Source: AP-15 sp035570935
GTDB taxonomy: Bacteria; Pseudomonadota; Alphaproteobacteria; ATCC43930; CGMCC-115725
DNA length: 10,316 nucleotides
Direction of reading: 5' to 3'
Assembly (NCBI GenBank): GCA_035570935.1
Contig: DATMKU010000058.1
Location: 1-10,316, forward strand
The translations under genes were made by a program, and so were the position numbers. The notes beneath the pieces are model-generated. The model was not told the DNA's origin, ran no database searches, and saw only the letters and a program-made list of their open reading frames with translations. Position 1 is the first letter of the stretch. Each line of letters opens with the position of its first letter. Of this stretch, positions 5,802 through 10,316 are shown in pieces.

Positions 5802-6349
5802 AGACCGTCGGGCGGCCACACCGCGACGCCCTCCGCCAGCGGAATGCGAAGGTTGCGAAACAACAGCGAAAACATCATCCAGTTGCCCATGGCGATGACG
5901 AATTCCACCTGCTGTCCCGGCTCGGTCACATGCTTCGCTACCTCGGCCCAGGCCGCATCCGAAATCGATTTGCCGGCGAGACACTCGTCGGTGGCGGCAA
6001 GGATCGCCTTGTCGGCCGGCGTCAACCGCGCGGCGTTCCGCCAGTCGCGCACCGCCAGGATATCCTCGGGCGGGACCCCCGCCGTCGTCGCCACCCGCCA
6101 ATGCTGCGTCCACTCGTAGGCCGAGCCGGTAACCCAGCCGATCCGCATGATCATCAGCTCGCGCAGCCTCGTGTCGAATTTATTGTTCTCCAACAGCTGC
6201 ATCAACTGGCCGAACGCGACCCTCGCCACGCCGGGGTTGTTGGCCACCACGCGAAACGCCTCGCTCTGCGTACGCCGCGCGGGCATCCCCATCGCTTCGC
6301 CGAGTTCGCGGGCGCGTTCGGCCGACACCATTGGCACGCGTGAGGTCAT
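5777..6349 (-). CDS. Carboxymuconolactone decarboxylase (CMD) family protein
   Basis: The protein has 190 residues. The CMD/AhpD-type core is visible: 'FDTRLRELMIMRIGWVTGSAYEWTQHWRVATTAGVPPEDILAVRDW' spans 58-103, with E64, Y78-E79-W80 and H83 in the conserved places. A second helical segment, 'LTPADKAILAATDECL' (109-124), follows, and the typical end 'FVIAMGNWMMFSLLFRNLRIPL' (150-171) closes the domain. The AhpD-type CxxC dithiol is absent ('GSAYEWTQH' instead), so a thiol-peroxidase role is unlikely. Members of this Cys-less subgroup are commonly found in aromatic and xenobiotic catabolic clusters with poorly defined function. The minus strand GGAG about 8-10 nt upstream supports the ATG at 6349; a second in-frame ATG at codon 7 is possible. 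It is the first gene of a unit with the acyl-CoA-dehydrogenase-fold gene and is divergent from the monooxygenase gene. Confidence 0.9.
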   Translation of the reverse strand: MTSRVPMVSAERARELGEAMGMPARRTQSEAFRVVANNPGVARVAFGQLMQLLENNKFDTRLRELMIMRIGWVTGSAYEWTQHWRVATTAGVPPEDILAVRDWRNAARLTPADKAILAATDECLAGKSISDAAWAEVAKHVTEPGQQVEFVIAMGNWMMFSLLFRNLRIPLAEGVAVWPPDGLASPAAAG

Positions 6350-6358
6350 CGCCGCTCT

Positions 6359-6381
6359 CCGATTGTCGTTTCCCCGATTGT
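6359..6381. repeat. Direct repeat CCGATTGT x2 in the divergent promoter region
   Basis: CCGATTGT occurs at 6359-6366 and 6374-6381, a 15-nt period, 10-32 nt upstream of the CMD-family ATG. With one mismatch the match extends to 10 bp. It could be a tandem regulator half-site overlapping the leader of the minus-strand unit, or chance; the inner copy also overlaps the ribosome-binding region. Confidence 0.3.
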
Positions 6382-6491
6382 GCTACAGGCCACGCCGGGC
6401 TTGTGCAACATCGGCTGGGCGGTCGCGCCGGACTGCGAGGCTAGACCGGCCTGCGGCTTTCGCCCGTCGGCGACGGACGCGGCGAGGCGGG

Positions 6492-6521
6492 TTGCCGCAA
6501 CGGCGGCAAGCGGCCTAAACT
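6492..6521 (+). promoter_or_regulatory. Possible sigma-70-type promoter of the monooxygenase gene
   Basis: TTGCCG (6492-6497) and TAAACT (6516-6521) are separated by 18 nt and lie 26 nt upstream of the start codon. The -10-like box is one of the few AT-rich hexamers in the 195-bp divergent gap. The match is partial and the spacing acceptable, so this is only a candidate. Confidence 0.35.
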
Positions 6522-6547
6522 TTGCCCGGATGGTCGAGTGAGGCGTG

Positions 6548-8005
6548 ATGGCCGATCCGCAATTTCGCGTTGTCGTCGCCGGCGCGGGGGTGTCGGGCCT
6601 GTTCATGGCCGAGACGCTGAAGCGCGCCGGCATCGATTTCACCGTTTATGAAAAGGCCGGCGAGGTCGGCGGGACGTGGCGGGACAACACCTTCCCCGGC
6701 CTTTTTGTCGACGTCCTCTCGCGGCAATACGAATTCCCGTTTCAGCCCAACTACAACTGGTCGCGCAAATACGCGCCGGCGACCGAGATCTGGGCCTATG
6801 TGAAAAAGGTCGCCCGCGACCGCGGCCTCGCCAAATTTATTCGCTTTAACGAGGAGATCGTCGCCGCTCGCTTCACCGGCAGCCGCTGGCAGATCGAGAC
6901 CGCGAAGGGCAATACCGACATCGCCGACGTCTTCATCTGCGCCACCGGCTTTCTGCACCAGCCGCTCTATCCCGATATTCCGGGACGCGAGAGTTTCGCC
7001 GGCCCGTCTTTCCACTCCTCGCGCTGGGACCACAGCGTCCCCTATGCCGGCAAGCGCTGGGGTGTCATCGGCAGCGGCGCCAGCGGCGTGCAGATCACCG
7101 AAGCGCTGGCTTGGGCGGGATGCGAGGTCACCCAATTCATCCGCCGTGCGCAATGGGTCCATATCCGCGACAATCCTCATTCGACTTGGCGCGAGCGGCT
7201 GAAGCTGCGGCTGCCTTTCGCCTATCGGCGCGAGCAGCGCCGGCTGTGGCAACTGATCAACGAAGGCGACCGGTGGCGGCTCGAAGCCGGGCCGCAGCGC
7301 GAGGCGATGGAGCGCGAGTACCGGTCATTTCTCGACTATATCAAGGACCCCGAGCTGAAGCAGAAGCTGACGCCCGACTACAATCTCGGCTGCACCCGCA
7401 TCCCGAAATCCGACAAAAACTACTATGAAGCGGTGCAATTGCCGAACGCCCGCGTCGTCAAGGGGGAGATCGCCCGCATCGCGCCGGACGGCGTGGTCAT
7501 GGCCGACGGCGCCCAGGTCGCGCTGGACGTGCTGGTCTACGCCACCGGGTTCGACGCGCATGCCTATATGCGCCCGATGACGGTGACCGGCCTCAACGGC
7601 ACAACCATCGACGAGGCGTGGCGGGAAAAGATCTATTCCTACGGCGGCATCGCGCTGCCGGGCTTCCCAAACCTGTTCATGCTCTACGGGCCATTCGCCC
7701 CGGTCAACAACGTGCCGGTGCCATTGGGTCTCGATCAGGAGATCGCCTGCATCATGCGGCTCGTCGCCGAGGCCCGCGCGCGCCGGGCCGCGGTGGCGCC
7801 GACCGTCGCAGCGACCGAGAAATTCCTCGCCCGCCTCGGCGCCGCCTTTCCCGGAACCGTTTGGGTCGGCGGCTGCAAGAACTGGTACACCAGCCGGCAG
7901 CCCACCCCGGTCCTGTGGCCATTTCCCCAGAGCGAGCACCAGGCGTTTTTCGAGACGGTGCCGACCGAGGACTTCCAATTCATCCCGACCGCTCCAGGAG
8001 ACTGA
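6548..8005 (+). CDS. Flavin-containing Baeyer-Villiger monooxygenase (type I)
   Basis: This 485-residue FAD- and NADPH-dependent monooxygenase is predicted to insert oxygen next to a ketone carbonyl to give an ester or lactone, in the cytosol. The first Rossmann motif is GAGVSG (12-17), followed by 'VYEKAGEVGGTW'. GGTWRDNTFPGLFVD (41-55) fits the second BVMO signature [A/G]GxWxxxx[F/Y]P[G/M]xxxD. FAGPSFHSSRWD (150-161) fits the BVMO fingerprint FxGxxxHxxxW[P/D]. The second nucleotide motif GSGASG (175-180) binds NADP, and DVLVYATGF (327-335) is the late FAD-region motif. This is stronger evidence for a BVMO than for a general FMO. Residues around 'YGPFAPVNNVPVP' (380-392) probably line the active site. 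A GTG at 6545 is also in frame, but ATG 6548 is better placed behind GAGTGAGG (6536-6543). The gene is divergent from the CMD/acyl-CoA-dehydrogenase-fold unit and ends before an intrinsic terminator. Substrate is unknown. Confidence 0.93.
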   Translation: MADPQFRVVVAGAGVSGLFMAETLKRAGIDFTVYEKAGEVGGTWRDNTFPGLFVDVLSRQYEFPFQPNYNWSRKYAPATEIWAYVKKVARDRGLAKFIRFNEEIVAARFTGSRWQIETAKGNTDIADVFICATGFLHQPLYPDIPGRESFAGPSFHSSRWDHSVPYAGKRWGVIGSGASGVQITEALAWAGCEVTQFIRRAQWVHIRDNPHSTWRERLKLRLPFAYRREQRRLWQLINEGDRWRLEAGPQREAMEREYRSFLDYIKDPELKQKLTPDYNLGCTRIPKSDKNYYEAVQLPNARVVKGEIARIAPDGVVMADGAQVALDVLVYATGFDAHAYMRPMTVTGLNGTTIDEAWREKIYSYGGIALPGFPNLFMLYGPFAPVNNVPVPLGLDQEIACIMRLVAEARARRAAVAPTVAATEKFLARLGAAFPGTVWVGGCKNWYTSRQPTPVLWPFPQSEHQAFFETVPTEDFQFIPTAPGD

Positions 8006-8070
8006 TCCTGAGCTGGGTCGGCGGCCGCGGCGGTACTCCGCGGCGCCGTTTCTCGACGGCCTTTGGCCGC

Positions 8071-8111
8071 ACGCATCAGCGGCGGGCACCAGCCCGCCAG
8101 CGATGCGTTTT
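8071..8111 (+). terminator. Intrinsic terminator of the monooxygenase gene
   Basis: The outer stem ACGCATC/GATGCGT (8071-8077 and 8102-8108, 7 bp) and the inner stem GGCGGGC/GCCCGCC (8081-8087 and 8092-8098, 7 bp) flank a symmetric AGC/AGC internal loop, with an ACCA tetraloop at the top. On the plus strand TTTT follows at 8108-8111. It lies 66 nt after the monooxygenase stop and 13 nt before the opposing gene's stop. The T-run is short, so efficiency is uncertain. The structure could also slow the opposing polymerase. Confidence 0.68.
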
Positions 8112-8123
8112 CGGCGGGACCCG

Positions 8124-9524
8124 TTATTCGGACCGAGGCGGCACATTCGAGAACAGCGAGCCGAGCCCCTCCGCCATCGTCGGGTGCGCGAGAACAGCGT
8201 CGCGGAGCATCGGATATGGCAGGCCTGCCAGCATCGCCATTTGCACTGCGGTCATCACCTCACCGGCCTCGGCGCCAATCATCGTGAAACCGAGAATGCG
8301 GTCGTCGGTCTCACCGACGAGAACCTTCATAAAACCTTGGGTTTCGTCCGTCGTCGCCGTCCGTCGTACAGCGCTCATCGGCAGCCGCGCGACGCGCGCG
8401 CCGATGCCTTGGCGCTGCGCTTCGCTCTCGCTCAGTCCGACGCGAGCGAGCGGAGGTTCGGTGAACATGCAGTAAGGAACCAGCCGATCGCGCGTGCTGC
8501 GCTTCGCGCCCGCCAAATTGTCGCTGATGATCCGAAAGTCGTCGATCGAGACGTGGGTAAACTGTGGGCTGCCGGCGCATTCCCCAATCGCCCAGGTGCT
8601 GGACGCCGTCGTCTCCAGCCGCTCATTGACGCGAATATAGCCGCGACCGTCCAACTCGACCCCCGCCTCTTCCAGCCCGATCCCGGCGGTGTTCGGAACG
8701 CGCCCCGCCGCGACCAGGATGTCGCTGCCCTCGATGTTTTGCTCGCCGGACGCCGTGCGCACGGTAAGCCGGACCTCCCCGCCGGATCGGCCGCGCACAT
8801 CGACAGTCTCGCCCGCCGTTAGAAATTCAATGCCTTCGTCGCTCAGTATTCGCCGCATTTCATCTGCGACGTCGGGATCCTCCCGGCTCATAAGCTGGGG
8901 TCCCGGCTCGATCACCGTCACGCGGCTCCCGAAGCGGCGATAAGCCTGGGCCAATTCGAGGCCGACATAGCCGGCGCCGAGCACGATCAGGTGTGTCGGC
9001 AAGTAGTCGAGCTCGAGAGCCTCGATGTGGGTGAGCGGCCGGGCGGCCTCGAGGCCGGGAATGCTCGGCATCGCCGCGTGCGTTCCGACGTTGAGGAAAA
9101 ACTGGTCTCCCGCCAGCACGCGGGTCCCGCCGTCATTCAGGCGCACCTCGAGTGTCCTCGGCGCCACGAAATGTCCGGTCCCCATGATCAATTCGGCGCC
9201 GCTCGCCTGGTAGTTCTGCAAATGCAGGGCAATCTCACGCTCGACCATGTTCCGCTTGCGCTGGCGAACTTTCGCCATGTCGGTCGTGACGGAACCTGTG
9301 ATCACCGTACCGAACTGTGCCGCGTGCTGCGCCAGGTGTGCGACCCCGGCGCTCCAAATCTCATTCTTGCTCGGCAGGCAGGCGATGTTGGGACAGGAGC
9401 CGCCGATCCACCGGCGCTCGACGACGGCGGTCCGGCGCCCCGAGCGCGCCATATGCCAAGCCAGCAGCTTGCCACCAAAGCCACTGCCAAGGACCAATAC
9501 TTCAAAGCGTTCTGGTTGAGACAT
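8124..9524 (-). CDS. Pyridine nucleotide-disulfide oxidoreductase, MerA/RclA-like subgroup (not a true mercuric reductase)
   Basis: This 466-residue homodimer-type flavoenzyme has an N-terminal FAD motif 'VLGSGFGG' (11-18), the redox-active pair C44/C49 in 'GGSCPNIACLPSK' (41-53), the NAD(P)H motif 'VLGAGYVGLELAQAYRRFG' (181-199), 'AAGRVPNT' (272-279), and the C-terminal dimerisation domain with the His-Glu dyad 'AHPTMAE' (446-452). The family passes electrons from NAD(P)H through FAD to the disulfide and then to a substrate such as lipoamide, glutathione, a metal or a quinone. True MerA carries a C-terminal Cys pair; this protein ends 'SNVPPRSE' with no Cys, and it lacks the N-terminal heavy-metal domain. 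The FAD-ribityl Asp usual in 'xIGDxxG' is Glu here (E315 in 'WAIGECAG'). GGAGG (plus-strand 9530-9534) lies 5 nt before the ATG. It is monocistronic as far as seen. The role is uncertain, possibly redox defence or electron supply to neighbouring oxygenases. Confidence 0.92.
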   Translation of the reverse strand: MSQPERFEVLVLGSGFGGKLLAWHMARSGRRTAVVERRWIGGSCPNIACLPSKNEIWSAGVAHLAQHAAQFGTVITGSVTTDMAKVRQRKRNMVEREIALHLQNYQASGAELIMGTGHFVAPRTLEVRLNDGGTRVLAGDQFFLNVGTHAAMPSIPGLEAARPLTHIEALELDYLPTHLIVLGAGYVGLELAQAYRRFGSRVTVIEPGPQLMSREDPDVADEMRRILSDEGIEFLTAGETVDVRGRSGGEVRLTVRTASGEQNIEGSDILVAAGRVPNTAGIGLEEAGVELDGRGYIRVNERLETTASSTWAIGECAGSPQFTHVSIDDFRIISDNLAGAKRSTRDRLVPYCMFTEPPLARVGLSESEAQRQGIGARVARLPMSAVRRTATTDETQGFMKVLVGETDDRILGFTMIGAEAGEVMTAVQMAMLAGLPYPMLRDAVLAHPTMAEGLGSLFSNVPPRSE

Positions 9525-9529
9525 GATCC

Positions 9530-9534
9530 CCTCC
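9530..9534 (-). promoter_or_regulatory. Shine-Dalgarno of the disulfide oxidoreductase gene
   Basis: The minus strand reads GGAGG 5 nt before the ATG at 9524, which supports that start. Confidence 0.65.
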
Positions 9535-9606
9535 GGGTGCGGCCGTCATCGTCAAAGGGCTAACGCTGGCGGTATCGCCGCGTTGCCGCGGTTGATGTCG
9601 TCGATG

Positions 9607-9622
9607 CGCGGGCAAACCCGCG
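9607..9622. repeat. Small GC hairpin in the leader of the disulfide oxidoreductase gene
   Basis: CGCGGG (9607-9612), loop CAAA, CCCGCG (9617-9622) form a perfect 6-bp stem. It lies about 80 nt upstream of the ATG at 9524, between it and the HAD stub's stop codon. Without a T-tract it is not a convincing terminator. Apart from this hairpin I see nothing else recognisable in 9535-9685. Confidence 0.35.
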
Positions 9623-9685
9623 TCGGCGCGCCGCGGCCGGCGAACTCTGAAGACCTTTCGACCGAGGCTGCGGTCTACAGTTAGC

Positions 9686-9808
9686 TCAGTCGCCGCGTAA
9701 AGGGGACATTCTTCCCACGTCCTGCTTCAGTAAATATATTGGCTCCATTGTTTGAAGATCAAGCAGCGTTTCATTGACATCAAAGACAATCAGAGGAAGA
9801 GTAGCCAT
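9686..9808 (-). pseudogene. Truncated haloacid dehalogenase (HAD type II) remnant
   Basis: The minus-strand ATG at 9808, with GGAG (plus-strand 9817-9820) 8 nt upstream, opens a 40-codon frame beginning MATLPL followed by IVFDVNETLLDLQTMEPIY. This is a clear match to the N-terminus of type II HAD / L-2-haloacid-dehalogenase-like proteins: motif I with the nucleophile D10 and the DxNxT pattern (D10-V-N12-E-T14). After residue 25 the sequence leaves the family and ends as LLKQDVGRMSPLRGD. A normal member is about 220-240 residues, so motifs II-IV are missing and the product cannot be an active HAD enzyme. The stretch is visibly AT-richer than its neighbours. The intact start and RBS suggest recent truncation by deletion. 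It lies 66 nt downstream of the alpha/beta-hydrolase stop and may once have shared its transcript. Confidence 0.7.
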
Positions 9809-9874
9809 CTATTGGGCTCCGATTCGTTACGGGATTACTTGAAAAGACGGGGCAGTTGAGGCGGCCTACGATTC

Positions 9875-10316
9875 TCACTTAGAACGCGAAAGGAAGTCGC
9901 GGATCGCTGCGGCAATTTCCGCGGCGTGAGTCTCCAGCGCGAAGTGTCCGGTATCGAAAAATCGCACCACCGCGTCCGGCATGTCCCGCTTGAACGCCTC
10001 GGCGCCCGCCGGCAGGAAGAACGGATCGTTCTTGCCCCACACCGCAAGGAAAGGCGGCTTGTGAGTGCGGAAATACTGCTGGAACGTGGGGTAGAGCGCG
10101 ACATTGCTCTTGTAGTCGCCGAACAGGTCGAGCTGCAACTCATCCGCGTTGGGCCGGGCGAGGTAGAAATTGTCGAGCGAGTAGCCGTCTGGAGAAACAG
10201 TCGAAGCGTCGGGAACCCCGTGCGTGTATTGCCAAACGGTCGTCTCGGGCGCCAAGAAGACGCGGAGTGCGTCCCGATTGGTCTGCGACGCGTCTTCCCA
10301 ATAAGCCCGGATCGGG
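9875..10316 (-). CDS. Alpha/beta hydrolase (haloalkane dehalogenase/epoxide hydrolase-like), C-terminal part; continues past the window
   Basis: The frame is open from the window edge to a TGA at 9875-9877, about 146 residues, so the N-terminal half with the nucleophile is outside. The visible part starts in the cap domain ('IRAYWEDASQTNRDALRVF', then 'WQYTHGVPD') and has 'SPDGYSLDNFYLARP'. It then returns to the core with 'PPFLAVWGKNDPFFLPAGA', whose Asp in 'GKNDPFF' is the likely acid, and 'VVRFFDTGHFALETH', whose His in 'TGHFALE' is the likely catalytic base. It ends 'IAAAIRDFLSRSK'. This pattern is common among cytosolic alpha/beta hydrolases of alpha/beta-proteobacteria annotated broadly as hydrolases; the exact reaction is unknown. 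A TTG at 10253-10255 is in frame but is not the start, because homologous-looking sequence continues upstream of it. A HAD remnant lies directly downstream on the same strand. Confidence 0.88.
   Translation of the reverse strand, partial: PIRAYWEDASQTNRDALRVFLAPETTVWQYTHGVPDASTVSPDGYSLDNFYLARPNADELQLDLFGDYKSNVALYPTFQQYFRTHKPPFLAVWGKNDPFFLPAGAEAFKRDMPDAVVRFFDTGHFALETHAAEIAAAIRDFLSRSK

Noticed and set aside
5145..6113. A 322-codon minus-strand frame overlapping both genes of the CMD/acyl-CoA-dehydrogenase-fold unit
   Set aside because: It is a low-complexity Arg/Gly/Ala shadow in another frame of the real genes.
4349..6343. A 664-codon plus-strand open frame antisense to the acyl-CoA-dehydrogenase-fold and CMD-family genes
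   Set aside because: Its translation is Arg/Ala/Pro-rich with no family motif, it has no SD, and it covers two well-supported minus-strand genes; stop-free antisense frames are common in GC-rich DNA.
6545..6547. GTG as the start of the Baeyer-Villiger monooxygenase
   Set aside because: It would leave almost no spacing behind the GAGTGAGG ribosome-binding sequence; the adjacent ATG at 6548 fits better.
8124..9524. Mercuric reductase (merA)
   Set aside because: The C-terminal Cys pair and heavy-metal domain are absent and no mer genes are nearby.
10253..10255. TTG as the start codon of the alpha/beta hydrolase at the right edge
   Set aside because: The frame stays open to the window end with sequence that continues the hydrolase cap domain, so the gene starts beyond the window.

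Overview
This is a GC-rich chromosomal segment carrying ordinary bacterial metabolic genes. I read it as alphaproteobacterial, probably Hyphomicrobiales near Bradyrhizobium/Rhodopseudomonas. The reasons are the base composition, the style of the proteins, and two REP-like palindromes in the 2224-2934 gap that resemble intergenic repeats I associate with that group. This placement is from memory and is not a database result.

Layout. Positions 1-186 (+) hold the C-terminal tail of a probable SAM-dependent methyltransferase. A minus-strand pair follows: an alpha/beta-hydrolase-fold protein (2223-1486) upstream of a CaiB/BaiF class III CoA-transferase (1421-204). Next is a 711-bp gap without an intact gene. 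It holds decayed, out-of-order pieces of an IS110-family transposase, two REP-like palindromes and a 12-bp perfect palindrome. A plus-strand FAD_binding_2 oxidoreductase (2935-4416) converges, with only 7 bp between stops, on a minus-strand pair: a Cys-less carboxymuconolactone-decarboxylase-family protein (6349-5777) followed by an acyl-CoA-dehydrogenase-fold flavoprotein (5665-4424). That pair is divergent from a plus-strand Baeyer-Villiger monooxygenase (6548-8005), which ends at a good intrinsic terminator candidate (8071-8111). A minus-strand disulfide oxidoreductase of the MerA-like/RclA-like group (9524-8124) comes next. The window closes with a truncated, AT-richer haloacid-dehalogenase remnant (9808-9686) and the C-terminal part of a second alpha/beta hydrolase (9875 to the window edge).

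How the genes may work together. Four distinct flavoproteins, two alpha/beta hydrolases, a CoA-transferase and a CMD-family protein suggest an accessory catabolic region for a cyclic or aromatic ketone, terpenoid or steroid-like compound. The possible logic is desaturation or hydroxylation, Baeyer-Villiger oxygen insertion, ester or lactone hydrolysis, then CoA activation. No enzyme here fixes the substrate, and the window contains no regulator, transporter or dedicated flavin reductase. The pathway is inference. The family assignments rest on motifs visible in the translations. I see no CRISPR array, tRNA or rRNA. I did not find a clearly new molecular system. The most unusual items are the Cys-nucleophile hydrolase lacking the usual C-terminal His, the HAD stub and the scrambled IS110 relics.
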